From: Pelomonas sp. V22
Lineage (GTDB): Bacteria > Pseudomonadota > Gammaproteobacteria > Burkholderiales > Burkholderiaceae_C
Assembly: GCF_030014915.1 (NCBI RefSeq)
Contig: NZ_JAGIXS010000001.1
Span: 868,001 to 932,000, forward strand
Direction of reading: 5' to 3'
DNA: 64,000 nucleotides
Part shown: positions 29,324 to 38,992 of the stretch, piece by piece
Numbering within the stretch: the first letter of the stretch is position 1
How the letters are laid out: each line of letters begins with the position of its first letter
Translations under genes and position numbers: made by a program
The notes under the pieces: model-generated
The model's database searches: none
Told to the model about the DNA's origin: nothing
What the model saw: only the letters and a program-made list of their open reading frames with translations

Positions 29324-29551
29324 TCAGTCACCGCACTCACGGACTTTGGGGGCCGAGTACTCGTCGCCTATCACCGCACGGGCGAACAGGTAGTTCTCCA
29401 GCGCACGTGGGCTCAGGTCGTCCAGCGGCACTTCGCCACGGGCATCACAGGGGAAGGCCAGTGCGCGGCCGCTGTGATACAGCGACTGGAAGCGCAGCTC
29501 GAAGTGAGCGGCGGACTGCATCGAAAGACCGTGCTTGCTGTTGCTTTCCAT
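29324..29551 (-). CDS. small protein of unknown function (75 residues)
   Basis: This is a soluble, slightly acidic protein with a DDLSPRALENYLFARAVIGDEYSAP segment (shown in part: PRALENYLFARAV) and no membrane helix. The start ATG has AGGAG at a good distance upstream and the codon usage fits the genome, so I take it as real. It lies 55 bp upstream of the peptidase gene on the same strand and could be its leader cistron. I do not recognise a family. Confidence 0.6.
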   Translation of the reverse strand: MESNSKHGLSMQSAAHFELRFQSLYHSGRALAFPCDARGEVPLDDLSPRALENYLFARAVIGDEYSAPKVRECGD

Positions 29552-29695
29552 GGTGGGCTCCTGCTCGGCATGACTGCCTCTTGAGTACAAGACTAGGAGC
29601 CCTTGGCGGAAGCGAGCGTGCAATAAGCCGCAGCTTTCCCCGCCACCCGCGATTCAAGCCCGCGACCCGGGGGGATGGCGGACGAACGGCACCCT

Positions 29696-31102
29696 TCAGT
29701 CGAGGGGCGCCAGATCAGCCAGCCTGCGCACTTTGACCTTGCGGCCCTTGAGCTTGCCGTTCGAGAGCCGCTTCACCACCTCACGGGCAATGGAGCGCTC
29801 CACCGCCACATAGCAATGGAAGTCGGTGACGTGGATCTTGCCGATCTGCGCGGCCGCGAAGCCGGCCTCGCCGGTCAGCGCCCCGAGGATGTCGCCCCGG
29901 CGGATCTTTTCCTTCTTGCCGCCGAGGATCTGCAAGGTGTCCATCGCCGGCAGCAGCGGCTCTTTCGAGGCAGCTGTCATCTCGGCGAGCGGCTGCCACT
30001 TCAGGGCATGGCCGAGCAGCTGTTCGATGCGGCCGATGCGGCCCATCTCATCGAGGCTGGCCAGGTTCAGCGCCAGGCCTTCAGCGCCGGCACGGCCGGT
30101 ACGGCCAATGCGGTGCAGATGGCTCTCGGCATCGGCCGCGATGTCCACGTTGATCACGCATTCCAGCTCCTCGATGTCGAGGCCGCGCGCCGCCACGTCG
30201 GTGGCCACCAGCACCGAGCAGCTGCTGTTGGTGAACTGGATCAGGACCTGGTCACGCTCGCGCTGCTCCAGCTCGCCATGCAGGGCCAAGGCCACGATGC
30301 CTTGCGCCTGCAGCACGTCCACGAGGTCGCGGCATTGCTGGCGCGTGTTGCAGAAGGCCAGGGTGCGCGCCGGGCGGAAGTGCAGCAGCAATTGCGAGAC
30401 CGCATGCAGGCGCTCGCCCTCCGCCACTTCAAAGGCGATCTGCTTGATCTGGCGCGGCGCGGCGGCGCTCTCTGCCTTGACCGTCTGCGGATCGCGCATG
30501 AAGCGCTGCGCAAGGCCGGCCACACCTTCCGGCCACGTGGCCGAGAACAGCAGCGTCTGGCGGTTCTTGGGCGCGGCCTTGGCCACGGTGGCGATGTCTT
30601 CGACGAAGCCCATGTCCAGCATGCGGTCGGCCTCATCCAGCACCAAGGTGTTGAGCTGAGAGAGATCCAGCGTGCCGCGCTCCAGGTGGTCCAGGATGCG
30701 GCCCGGCGTGCCGACCACCACATGGGCGCCGAACTCCAGGCTGGCGATCTGGTTGCGCATGGGCACACCGCCGCAAACGGTCAGGATCTTGATGTTGTCG
30801 GCCGCGCGGGCCAGCTGGCGCAGCACCTCGGCCACCTGGTCGGCCAGCTCGCGCGTGGGGCACAGCACCAAGGACTGCACGTTCAGGCGCGCGCCGTCGA
30901 GGCGATGCAGCAGCGAAAGACCAAAAGCCACGGTCTTGCCGCTGCCGGTCTGGGCCTGGGCGATCAGGTCGCTGCCGGCGAGCGACTTGGGCAGCGAGAG
31001 CGCCTGGATCGCCGTCATCTCGGTGAAGCCCAGCTGGGCGAGATTGGCCTGCATCGCGGCGGACAGCGGCAGGACGGAGAAAGACTGCGGGGACGTGTTC
31101 AT
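29696..31102 (-). CDS. dbpA: ATP-dependent RNA helicase DbpA
   Basis: This DEAD-box helicase of ribosome assembly is targeted to 23S rRNA hairpin 92. The 468-residue product has a Q-motif (LGFTEMTAIQ), AQTGSGKT at 50-57, VLDEADRMLDMGF, the SAT motif and HRIGRTGRAG. The last ~75 residues form the DbpA RNA-binding domain (GDILGALTGEAGFAAAQIG, VTDFHCYVAVERSIA, LKGRKVKVRRL), which separates it from RhlE or SrmB. Confidence 0.96.
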   Translation of the reverse strand: MNTSPQSFSVLPLSAAMQANLAQLGFTEMTAIQALSLPKSLAGSDLIAQAQTGSGKTVAFGLSLLHRLDGARLNVQSLVLCPTRELADQVAEVLRQLARAADNIKILTVCGGVPMRNQIASLEFGAHVVVGTPGRILDHLERGTLDLSQLNTLVLDEADRMLDMGFVEDIATVAKAAPKNRQTLLFSATWPEGVAGLAQRFMRDPQTVKAESAAAPRQIKQIAFEVAEGERLHAVSQLLLHFRPARTLAFCNTRQQCRDLVDVLQAQGIVALALHGELEQRERDQVLIQFTNSSCSVLVATDVAARGLDIEELECVINVDIAADAESHLHRIGRTGRAGAEGLALNLASLDEMGRIGRIEQLLGHALKWQPLAEMTAASKEPLLPAMDTLQILGGKKEKIRRGDILGALTGEAGFAAAQIGKIHVTDFHCYVAVERSIAREVVKRLSNGKLKGRKVKVRRLADLAPLD

Positions 31103-31148
31103 CGCGGGATTATCCCAGGGCGCCCCTTTCAGCCCTTGTTCGAGGCGC

Positions 31149-31523
31149 CTAGCGGCTGGGCAGCCGGTACATCCACACCGCCACGCAAAGGCAGATCGCC
31201 GCCGGCAGCCAGCACCAGGCCAGCGGCAATCGCCAGGCCGCCATCGCGGAGCCGAAGGCCATCATGGTCCAGGCCAGTTGCTTGGCGCGCAGCGGGATGG
31301 CGCCGCGCTCGCGCCAGTTGCGCACCATGGGCCCAAAGCTGCGGTGGTTGAGCAGCCAGGTCTCGCAGCGCTCGCTGCCGCGTGCAAAACAGAAGGCAGC
31401 GAGCAGCACGAAGGGCGTGGTCGGCAAGAGTGGCACGAAGATGCCGATCACACCGAGCGCCAGGGCCGCGAAGCCGGCCAGCAGCCACAGGCCGCGCACC
31501 CAGAGCGGCCTGTGAACGCTCAT
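31149..31523 (-). CDS. YbaN/DUF454 family membrane protein
   Basis: This 124-residue protein has two to three membrane helices. The family hallmark is the N-terminal GFAALALGVIGIFVPLLPTTPF followed by LLAAFCFARGSERCETWLLNH and FGPMVRNWRERGAIPLRAK. The molecular function is unknown. The start overlaps the stop of the TPR/2OG-oxygenase gene by 4 bp, so the pair is co-translated. Confidence 0.9.
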   Translation of the reverse strand: MSVHRPLWVRGLWLLAGFAALALGVIGIFVPLLPTTPFVLLAAFCFARGSERCETWLLNHRSFGPMVRNWRERGAIPLRAKQLAWTMMAFGSAMAAWRLPLAWCWLPAAICLCVAVWMYRLPSR

Positions 31524-33355
31524 GCCGTGGGCAGCACGTCGAAGGCCACCGTCAGGCGCGGCGACTCATCCTCGAAGGGCACGGTGCCATGCCACATGAA
31601 GGACGGGAACAGCACCAGGCGGCCGACGCGCGGCTGCACGGCCTGCTGCGCGCCGAGGTCGAAGTGGGTGGACTCGAAATCGGGCTGGCCGAAGCGAATC
31701 CAGCCGGCCTTCTTCTCCTCATCGGCCACGGCCTGCGGCAAGGCCACGTAGTAGCAGGAGCTGATCCAGCCTTGCGGATGCAGGTGGTTGGTGTGGTAGC
31801 CGCTGCTGTCCAGGCGCGAGGACCAGGAGCTGTTGAAGCGCCAGCCCTTGGCCACGCGGGCGCGCAGCGGATGGCCGGTGTCGGGCGGCAGCTGGCGCAG
31901 CGAGGCCACATAGCTGTCCACCGCTTCGGCGATGCGGCGCTTCAGCGCCTGCACGAGCGGCAGGTTCAGGTCCAGCACGTTGCCCAAGGTCTGGCTGCCG
32001 TGGCGCAGCGTCTGGTCGATCGGTGCGCGGGCGTCGCGGTGCAGCGATTCCAGCTCGGCCGCCAGCGCGGCATTGAAGCTCTCCATGTCCGCAAAGCCTT
32101 CGGGCGGCGCCAGGTCGAAGACCTGGATCTGCCGGGCCGGGTCGTTCAGCCAGTCGGACTGCGCCTGGTTGCCGCTGGCACGCCAAGCCGTGCCGAGCAA
32201 GGCCCAGGCCTGTTGGTCGAAGGGGTTCAGGCGCACGGCCCGCTCGGCCTGGGCTGTGGCCATCGTGGCCTCGCCGGCCTGCAGCAGGCTGCTGGCGAAA
32301 TTGGCGCGGGCCGAGGCGTCCTCCGGGCCCAACTCGACGGCACGGCGATGGGCCTTCAAGGCCTCGTCGCGCCGGCCCAGCCGCATCAGGGCCTGACCGA
32401 GTCCATCGTGATATCCGCTGGCCTCGGCCCGCGCCAGCGCAGCCTGGAAGGCAGCCACCGCCTGCTCATGCCGGCCGGCCTGCAAGAGCAAGCGCCCCTG
32501 AATGCCCAGCGGCAGCGGATGCGGATGACTGGCGGCCGCTGCCTCCAGCTCGGCACAGAAATCCTCATGGCCGAGACGCCAGCGCAGCCGGGCCAGGTCG
32601 TACAGCGACAGCGCATGCAGCGGCTGGCGCTTCAGCGCTTCGCTGTAGCCGGCCAGAGCCTCATCCAGGCGGCCCAGGTTCTGCAGGCTGTTGGCCCGGT
32701 TGTAGTGGGCATCGGCCACGTCAAGGCCGAGGCGCAGGGTTTCGTCATAGGCATGCAGGGCCTGTGCGTGGTGACCGAGGGCCTGCATCACCGTGCCGGC
32801 GTTGTGGTGCAAGGCCGCGCGGCGCGGCTCCACCTCCAGGGCCTGATCCAGCGTGCGCAGCGCGACCTCCAGCCGCCCCTGCTCCTGCTCGATCATGGCG
32901 CGCAGTTGCAGGCATTGCGCCAGCAGCTCCTGGGCGGGCGGCCGCAAGCGCAGCGCATCGGCCAGTGAGCCCAAAGCGGCCTGCTGCTGGCCCAATTGGT
33001 GCAGCGCGCGGGCGCGGCTGTAATGGGCTTCCATGAAATCCGGCTTCAGCTCGATGGCCTGGCGGTAGCAGGCCTCGGCCTGTGGCCAGCGGCCCAGGTC
33101 CTCCTGCAGATCGCCCATCTCGCGCCAGACCTGGGGCTGACGCACCTCCTGCTCCAGGCTCTGGCTGAGCCATTGCTCGGCGGCCATGAAGTCGCGCCGG
33201 TCCTGGGCGCAAAGCCCCAGCAGACGCATCAGATCGGGCTGCTTGGGCAGGGCTTCCAAGGCCTTGTGGAGGCGCTGTTCAGCAGCCTCGATGCGGCCTT
33301 CGCCGCGCTCGCGCAGCGCCTGTTGCAGGGTGTCGTGAAGTAAGTTTCCGTCCAT
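31520..33355 (-). CDS. TPR protein with C-terminal 2OG-Fe(II) oxygenase domain
   Basis: This 611-residue cytosolic protein has about eight to ten TPR repeats in residues 1-380, for example HYNRANSLQNLGRLDEALAG. A C-terminal domain of the putative 2-oxoglutarate/iron oxygenase type (PF13759-like) follows at about 400-611. Likely metal and cosubstrate ligands are the His cluster at 521-526 (GYHTNHLHPQGWIS), His589 in FMWHGTVPF and Arg600 in PRLTVAFD. The hydroxylation target is unknown; related proteins act on proteins or surface polymers. I chose the ATG at 33355. It is divergent from the oxidase gene 49 bp away. Confidence 0.85.
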   Translation of the reverse strand: MDGNLLHDTLQQALRERGEGRIEAAEQRLHKALEALPKQPDLMRLLGLCAQDRRDFMAAEQWLSQSLEQEVRQPQVWREMGDLQEDLGRWPQAEACYRQAIELKPDFMEAHYSRARALHQLGQQQAALGSLADALRLRPPAQELLAQCLQLRAMIEQEQGRLEVALRTLDQALEVEPRRAALHHNAGTVMQALGHHAQALHAYDETLRLGLDVADAHYNRANSLQNLGRLDEALAGYSEALKRQPLHALSLYDLARLRWRLGHEDFCAELEAAAASHPHPLPLGIQGRLLLQAGRHEQAVAAFQAALARAEASGYHDGLGQALMRLGRRDEALKAHRRAVELGPEDASARANFASSLLQAGEATMATAQAERAVRLNPFDQQAWALLGTAWRASGNQAQSDWLNDPARQIQVFDLAPPEGFADMESFNAALAAELESLHRDARAPIDQTLRHGSQTLGNVLDLNLPLVQALKRRIAEAVDSYVASLRQLPPDTGHPLRARVAKGWRFNSSWSSRLDSSGYHTNHLHPQGWISSCYYVALPQAVADEEKKAGWIRFGQPDFESTHFDLGAQQAVQPRVGRLVLFPSFMWHGTVPFEDESPRLTVAFDVLPTA

Positions 33356-33404
33356 GGGCGCAGTGTAGAGTCCTGCGCAACCCCGCCCTGCACCGGACCC
33401 CTCC

Positions 33405-34559
33405 ATGCCCACCATCACCTGCATCGAAGATCTGCGCGTCCTGGCCCAAAAGCGCGTGCCACGCATGTTCTACGACTATGCCGACTCAGGTTCCTGGACC
33501 GAGGGCACCTACCGCGCCAACGAGGCCGACTTCCAGGCCATCAAGCTGCGCCAGCGCGTGGCGGTCAACATGGAAAACCGCAGCACGGCGGTCGAACTGG
33601 TCGGCCAGGCCGCCAAGATGCCGGTGGCCATCGCGCCCACCGGCCTCACCGGCATGCAGCATGCCGACGGCGAGATCCTCGCAGCCAAGGCGGCCGAGGC
33701 CTTCGGCATCCCGTTCACGCTGTCGACGATGAGCATCTGCTCCATCGAGGACATCGCCGCCCACACCAAGGCACCCTTCTGGTTCCAGCTCTACATGATG
33801 CGCGACCGCGATGCGATGGAACGCATGATCGAGCGCGCCCGCGCCGCCCGCTGCAGCGCCCTCGTGCTGACGCTGGACCTGCAGGTCATCGGCCAGCGCC
33901 ACAAGGATTTGAAGAACGGCCTCACCGCCCCGCCCCGCCCCACCCTCGCCAACCTGATCAACCTGGCCACCAAGCCGCGCTGGTGCCTGGGCATGCTGGG
34001 CACGAAGCGCCGCACTTTTGGCAACCTCGTGGGCCATGTGAAGGCGGTCACCGACATGAAGTCGCTCGCCTCCTGGACCAATGAGCAGTTCGACCCGCGC
34101 CTCTCCTGGGCCGACGTGGAATGGGTCAAGCAGCGCTGGGGCGGCAAGCTGATCCTCAAGGGCATCATGGATGTGGAAGACGCCAAGCTCGCCGCCAACT
34201 CCGGTGCCGACGCCCTGGTCGTCAGCAACCATGGCGGCCGACAGCTGGATGGCGCCGAATCCAGCATCCATGCGCTGCCGCGCATCATCGATGCGGTGGG
34301 CAGCCAGATCGAGGTCCACATGGACGGCGGCGTGCGCTCCGGCCAGGACGTACTCAAGGCCTGGGCCCTGGGTGCGCGCGGCGCCTGGATAGGCCGAGCC
34401 TTCCTCTACGGCCTCGGCGCCATGGGCCAACCGGGCGTGACCAAGGCCCTGCAGATCCTCCACAAGGAGCTCGACGTGACCATGGCCTTCTGCGGCCACA
34501 CGCAGCTCAAGAAGGTGGACCGCAGCATCCTGCTGCCGGGCACGTTCCCGACGGCCTGA
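33405..34559 (+). CDS. FMN-dependent alpha-hydroxy-acid oxidase/dehydrogenase (LldD family)
   Basis: This 384-residue TIM-barrel flavoenzyme oxidises an L-2-hydroxyacid to the 2-oxoacid. Conserved parts are MFYDYADSGSWTE near the N-terminus and PVAIAPTGLTGMQHADGE. The FMN site segments are STMSICSIEDIA and WFQLYMMRDR, the catalytic His276 is in SNHGGRQLDG, and the phosphate-binding end is MDGGVRSGQDVLKAWALG. Respiratory L-lactate dehydrogenase is the closest well-known relative, but mandelate or glycolate type substrates are possible, so I give no symbol. Confidence 0.92.
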   Translation: MPTITCIEDLRVLAQKRVPRMFYDYADSGSWTEGTYRANEADFQAIKLRQRVAVNMENRSTAVELVGQAAKMPVAIAPTGLTGMQHADGEILAAKAAEAFGIPFTLSTMSICSIEDIAAHTKAPFWFQLYMMRDRDAMERMIERARAARCSALVLTLDLQVIGQRHKDLKNGLTAPPRPTLANLINLATKPRWCLGMLGTKRRTFGNLVGHVKAVTDMKSLASWTNEQFDPRLSWADVEWVKQRWGGKLILKGIMDVEDAKLAANSGADALVVSNHGGRQLDGAESSIHALPRIIDAVGSQIEVHMDGGVRSGQDVLKAWALGARGAWIGRAFLYGLGAMGQPGVTKALQILHKELDVTMAFCGHTQLKKVDRSILLPGTFPTA

Positions 34560-34561
34560 GC

Positions 34562-35242
34562 TCAGGCCGCCATCGCGAGCAGCAAGGGCCGCAGCAAGGG
34601 CACCAGCAAGGGCACCAGCAACAGCGCGGCCAGCACAAACATCGTCAGCGCGATCAACAGATCGAGCACCTGCCAGGCGCGCGGCCGCGCGAACCAGGGC
34701 GCCAGCCAGCGCGCGCCATAGCCGAGAGCGCTGAACCACAGCGCGCTGGCCGTGCAGGCGCCGGCAATGAACCAGGGCTGCAGCGCCGCCGGTTGCTGCG
34801 CGCCCAGGCTGCCGACCAGCAGGACCGTGTCCAGGTAGACATGCGGATTGAGCAGGGTGAAGGCCGCCGCTTGGGCGAGAGCGGCGGCGAGGTGCAGGCC
34901 CGCCCCGCCCTCGGTCGTTCGCAGTTCATTCGACTGCCGCGCCCGCTGCAGCGCCTGCCAGCCATACCAGGCGAGGAAGCAGGCACCGGCCAGCGACAGC
35001 GCCCGCGCGAGGCCCGGCCGCGCGCCCAGCGCCTGCGCCATGCCCAGCACGCCGGCCGTGATCAGGCTGGCATCGGCCAGGGCGCAGAACATCACGATGG
35101 TGCCCACATGCTCGCGTCGCAGACCCTGGCGCAGCACGAAGGCGTTCTGCGCTCCTATGGCGACGATCAGGCCCAGGCTCAGCGCAAGGCCCTGGAAGAA
35201 GACGGCGATGAGCGGCGAGGCGCTTGGAACTGGAAAACTCAT
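34562..35242 (-). CDS. argO: LysE/ArgO-family amino-acid exporter
   Basis: This 226-residue inner-membrane exporter has six hydrophobic segments. The family signature is at the N-terminus: LIVAIGAQNAFVLRQGLRREH. The middle has LNPHVYLDTVLLVGSLG, typical of arginine/lysine exporters. It is divergent from a LysR regulator of the ArgP type, 79 bp apart, which is the regulator known to activate argO. This context supports basic amino-acid export. Confidence 0.9.
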   Translation of the reverse strand: MSFPVPSASPLIAVFFQGLALSLGLIVAIGAQNAFVLRQGLRREHVGTIVMFCALADASLITAGVLGMAQALGARPGLARALSLAGACFLAWYGWQALQRARQSNELRTTEGGAGLHLAAALAQAAAFTLLNPHVYLDTVLLVGSLGAQQPAALQPWFIAGACTASALWFSALGYGARWLAPWFARPRAWQVLDLLIALTMFVLAALLLVPLLVPLLRPLLLAMAA

Positions 35243-35321
35243 GCGTCCAGTCTGCCGGGCCGCTACGATGAAGCCAAACTAATTCCACTAAACCTGCTTC
35301 AGCAAAACTTCATCGCCAAGC

Positions 35322-36236
35322 ATGCTGGACTATGCCGCTCTCGCCGCCCTGGCCGCCGTCGTTCGAGAGGGCAGCTTCGAGCGCGCCGCCCGTTCGCTGC
35401 ATGTAACGCCCTCGGCCATCTCGCAGCGCATCCGCCTGCTGGAGGAGCGCATGGGCGGCGCCCTGATCGTGCGCGGCCAGCCCTGCACGGCCACCGAGGC
35501 CGGCCGTCGGCTCTGCCGGCATGTGGACGAGGTGCGCCTGCTGGAGCAGCAGTTGCAGACGGCCTTGCCAGCGCTGAGCCCGGAAGAGGCCTTGCCGCGC
35601 GTGCCACTGCCGATCGCTGTCAATGCCGACAGCCTGGCCACCTGGGCCGCGCCGGCCCTGGCCGTGTTCGGCGCGAGCCAGCCGGTGCTGCTGCAGGTGC
35701 TGATCGACGACCAGGACCACACGGCCGAGCGCCTGCGCAGCGGCGCCGTGCTGGCCGCCATCACCGGCTCGGCACGCCCGGCCGCCGGCTGCAACAGCCG
35801 GCCGCTGGGTGCGATGCGCTACCGCGCAGCCGCGAGCCCCGCCTTCATGCGCCAGCACTTTGCCGAGGGCGTGGGTGCCGGCAGTCTGGCGCGCGCGCCC
35901 AGCCTGGCCTTCGATGCCAAGGATGAGTTGCAGGAGCGCTGGGTGCGCCGCCTCTGCCACCGGCATGTGGAGCTGCCCAGCCACCGCCTGCCCTCGACCC
36001 AGGCCTTCGTCACCGCCACGCTGGCCGGCATGGGCTGGGCCCTGCATCCCGAATCGCTGATCGCCGAGCACCTGGCCGAGGGCACCCTGGTCGAGCTGGT
36101 CAGCGATCTGCCGCTCGACGTGCCGCTGCACTGGCAGCACGCGCGCGCCGCCTCGGGCCTGCTCGACGGGCTGACCAGCATGGTGCTGCTGGCGGCGCGT
36201 GCGGCGCTGCGGCAAGGTGAGGAGCTTGAAGAATGA
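35322..36236 (+). CDS. argP: LysR-family regulator ArgP (IciA)
   Basis: ArgP is an activator of arginine/lysine export and related genes. The 304-residue protein starts MLDYAALAALAAVVREGSFERAARSLHVTPSAISQRI (winged HTH in the first 60 residues), with the ArgP-like RLLEERMGGALIVR. The effector domain ends with a hydrophobic C-terminal helix. The divergent argO gene is its expected target across the 79-bp intergenic region. The 3' end overlaps the next gene by 4 bp. Confidence 0.92.
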   Translation: MLDYAALAALAAVVREGSFERAARSLHVTPSAISQRIRLLEERMGGALIVRGQPCTATEAGRRLCRHVDEVRLLEQQLQTALPALSPEEALPRVPLPIAVNADSLATWAAPALAVFGASQPVLLQVLIDDQDHTAERLRSGAVLAAITGSARPAAGCNSRPLGAMRYRAAASPAFMRQHFAEGVGAGSLARAPSLAFDAKDELQERWVRRLCHRHVELPSHRLPSTQAFVTATLAGMGWALHPESLIAEHLAEGTLVELVSDLPLDVPLHWQHARAASGLLDGLTSMVLLAARAALRQGEELEE

Positions 36237-37249
36237 CGATGACTTGCCTGCAATCCCAGGTCTCGGCACTGCTGCTGGCCCTGCTCGCCTCGGCCGCTCA
36301 GCTCACCGAGGCCGCACCCTGCCCCACACCGCCGCCTGCCTTGCAGGACATGCAGGGCAATGGCTACTACAGCGACAAGAACCACTCCATCGTCGACCCG
36401 CAGCTCAAGGCGCAGAACGAGGCAGCGGCCAAGCCCTTCACCGATTTTGCCGACCAGGTCAGCCGGCGCGCCGACCGGGTGCTGGCCGGCGCGCCCGATG
36501 CAGGTGATAGCGCCGAATGTGCGCTGACCTGGCTGCAACAATGGGCAGCAGGCGATGCCATGCTCGGCCACATCGCCAGCAGCCAGGCCCAGTACCTGCG
36601 CAAATGGACGCTGGCCTCGCTGTCGCTGGCCTATCTGAAGCTGCGGTCGCGCGCCGAGGCGGCCCAGCGCGAGGCCATCGATGCCTGGCTGCGGCGCGTC
36701 GCCCGCGCGTCGCTGGAACACATCCGCCACAGCAAGGCAGCGCGCAACAACCATCACTACTGGGTCGGCCTGGCCGTCATGGCCACGGCCAGCGCTACCG
36801 GCGACGCGACGCTGCGCCAGGACGCGCGCGAGCTGTTCGACGAAGCCCTGAGCGATATCCAGGACGACGGCAGCCTGCCGCAGGAACTGGCCCGCGCTGG
36901 CAAGGCCCTGGCCTATCACAACTACGCCCTCGCGCCGCTGGTGCTGATGGCCGAGCTGGCGGCCCGCGAGGGCGAGGACTGGTACGCGCTGCGTGGCGCG
37001 CGGCTGGACCTGCTGGTGGAACGCACCGCAGCGGGCATCGCCGACCCGGCCTGGTTTGTCGCCCGAACAGGGCTCAGCCAGGAAGTGCCGCGCGGCGGCA
37101 TCACCGGCTGGGCCCTGCTTTATGCGCAGCGCGGAGCGGCCCGCTCGCAGCGGGTCTCCGGCCTGCTCACCCAGGGGCTGCTCCGCAATGTGACCCTGGG
37201 CGGCGACCTGCAGCTGATGGCCGCCCGACGGTTCTTCAGCAATCCTTGA
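36233..37249 (+). CDS. alginate lyase family protein (AlgL/PL5-like)
   Basis: This exported 338-residue protein has a signal peptide ending near residue 28 (TEAAPC). The alpha/alpha-barrel features of the alginate lyase family are visible: DKNHSIVDP, then [14 protein letters not shown] with the Asn-His pair expected at the active site, [22 protein letters not shown], and a C-terminal Arg-rich end. PL5 enzymes depolymerise poly-mannuronate in the periplasm. No alginate synthesis genes are in the window, so the role may be in polysaccharide uptake. It overlaps argP by 4 bp, an unusual neighbour. Confidence 0.83.
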   Translation: MTMTCLQSQVSALLLALLASAAQLTEAAPCPTPPPALQDMQGNGYYSDKNHSIVDPQLKAQNEAAAKPFTDFADQVSRRADRVLAGAPDAGDSAECALTWLQQWAAGDAMLGHIASSQAQYLRKWTLASLSLAYLKLRSRAEAAQREAIDAWLRRVARASLEHIRHSKAARNNHHYWVGLAVMATASATGDATLRQDARELFDEALSDIQDDGSLPQELARAGKALAYHNYALAPLVLMAELAAREGEDWYALRGARLDLLVERTAAGIADPAWFVARTGLSQEVPRGGITGWALLYAQRGAARSQRVSGLLTQGLLRNVTLGGDLQLMAARRFFSNP

Positions 37250-37335
37250 CTTGCGCTGGCCCGGCTATGCCCCGACGATGGCGCGGGGCCGGTTGCGCTC
37301 GGCAGGCCGGCGAGATCTTCAACAGGGAGTCGTTC

Positions 37336-38979
37336 ATGCCATCTTTGAAGAACATCAGCATCGCCCGCAAGCTCACGGCGGCCTTCGTCATCATGCTGGC
37401 TCTGCTGGCCGGCCTGGCCTGGTTCGCCAACAGCCGTCTGCGAGTTGTCCAGGATGATTCGCGCCAGATCAGCAGTGTCTGGCTGCCGGCCGTGCGCCTG
37501 GCTGGCGTGATAGACGCCAGCGCCTCGGATTTCCGCATCGGCCTCCTGCAGATGATGGCCGCCACCACGCCCGAACAGACCAAGATCGCCGAAGGCAATA
37601 TGGCCAAGGCCCAGGAAGAGCTGCGCACCGCACAAGCCGACTACCGGCCACTGATCAGTACCGACGAGGAGCGCCGGCTCTTCGACAGGTTCAGCGCGGA
37701 GTGGGCGCGCTACCAGCAACTCGCCGGCACCGCCGCGGCGGCCGTGAGGGCCGGCAATGTGGACGAGGGCCGCAAGATCCAGGGCGGCGAGGCGCGCCAG
37801 GCCTACCTGGCGGCCAGCAAGCTGCTGCAGGACCTCGTCGACCTGAACGCCAAGGGCGCTGAGGCCTCGGCCGACCATTCGGAGACGGCCTTCAAGTCGG
37901 CCCAGCTGTGGCTGATCGTGGTCTCGGCGCTGGCCGCCACCGCTGCTATCGCGATGGCGATCACGCTGGTTCGCGCCATCACGGCGCCGCTGGCCCGGGC
38001 CGTGCAGGTGGCCGACCAGGTGGCCGATGGCGATCTGAGCCAGCGCATCGCCTTCGAGGGCAGCGACGAAACCGCGCGCCTGCTGGCCGCGCTGCAGCGC
38101 ATGCAGCAGGCCCTGGCCGGCACGGTGGGCACGGTGCGCCAGGGCGCCGAGTCGGTGGCCGCCGCCAGCGCGCAAATCGCGCAAGGCAATGTGGACCTGT
38201 CGGCCCGCACCGAGGAGCAGGCCTCCTCGCTGGAGCAGACCTCGGCCACGATGGAGCAGCTCAGCGCCACCGTGCGCCAGAACGCCGACAGCGCCCAGCA
38301 GGCCAACCAGCTGGCCCAGAGCGCGAGCCAGGTGGCGCGCGACGGCGGCGCCGTCGTGGGCGAGGTGGTCAGCACCATGCGCGGCATCGAAGACAGCTCC
38401 AAGCGCATCGCCGACATCATCGGCACCATCGATGGCATCGCCTTCCAGACCAACATCCTCGCGCTCAATGCGGCGGTCGAGGCGGCGCGTGCTGGCGAGC
38501 AGGGTCGCGGCTTTGCCGTGGTGGCCGGCGAAGTGCGCACGCTGGCCCAGCGCAGCGCCGAGGCGGCCAAGGAGATCAAGACGCTGATCGGTGATTCGGT
38601 CGAGCGCGTGCAGACCGGCACCCAGTTGGTCGACCGTGCCGGCAAGACCATGGGCGACATCGTCAGTTCGGTGCAGCGCGTGGCCGACATCGTGGGCGAG
38701 ATCAGCAGCGCCAGCAGCGAGCAGAGCTCGGGGATTGCGCAGATCGGCGAGGCCGTCACCCAGCTGGACCATGCCACGCAGCAGAATGCCGCCCTGGTGG
38801 AAGAAAGCACGGCCGCCAGCGAAAGCCTCAAGGCCCAGGCAGCCAGGCTGCTCGAGTCGGTGGCGAGCTTCAGGCTCGCGAACGGGGCGCCGGCCCTGCG
38901 GCTCGCGCGGGTCGCGACGCCGGCCCGGCAGCGGGACCCCTCTCTGAGCGCCGCCGACAACAGCTGGGCCGGCTACTGA
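37336..38979 (+). CDS. methyl-accepting chemotaxis protein
   Basis: This 547-residue transmembrane chemoreceptor has TM1 at about 11-30. A four-helix-bundle ligand domain lies at about 31-190 ([20 protein letters not shown], typical of 4HB_MCP). TM2 is at about 191-212, then HAMP ([26 protein letters not shown]), and a long signalling coiled coil has its conserved tip at [20 protein letters not shown]. Methylation helices flank the tip. The C-terminus ends in NSWAGY with no clear CheR-binding pentapeptide. AGGGAG lies six bases before the start ATG. The ligand is unknown. Confidence 0.95.
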   Translation: MPSLKNISIARKLTAAFVIMLALLAGLAWFANSRLRVVQDDSRQISSVWLPAVRLAGVIDASASDFRIGLLQMMAATTPEQTKIAEGNMAKAQEELRTAQADYRPLISTDEERRLFDRFSAEWARYQQLAGTAAAAVRAGNVDEGRKIQGGEARQAYLAASKLLQDLVDLNAKGAEASADHSETAFKSAQLWLIVVSALAATAAIAMAITLVRAITAPLARAVQVADQVADGDLSQRIAFEGSDETARLLAALQRMQQALAGTVGTVRQGAESVAAASAQIAQGNVDLSARTEEQASSLEQTSATMEQLSATVRQNADSAQQANQLAQSASQVARDGGAVVGEVVSTMRGIEDSSKRIADIIGTIDGIAFQTNILALNAAVEAARAGEQGRGFAVVAGEVRTLAQRSAEAAKEIKTLIGDSVERVQTGTQLVDRAGKTMGDIVSSVQRVADIVGEISSASSEQSSGIAQIGEAVTQLDHATQQNAALVEESTAASESLKAQAARLLESVASFRLANGAPALRLARVATPARQRDPSLSAADNSWAGY

Positions 38980-38992
38980 AACCGGCCGGTGC

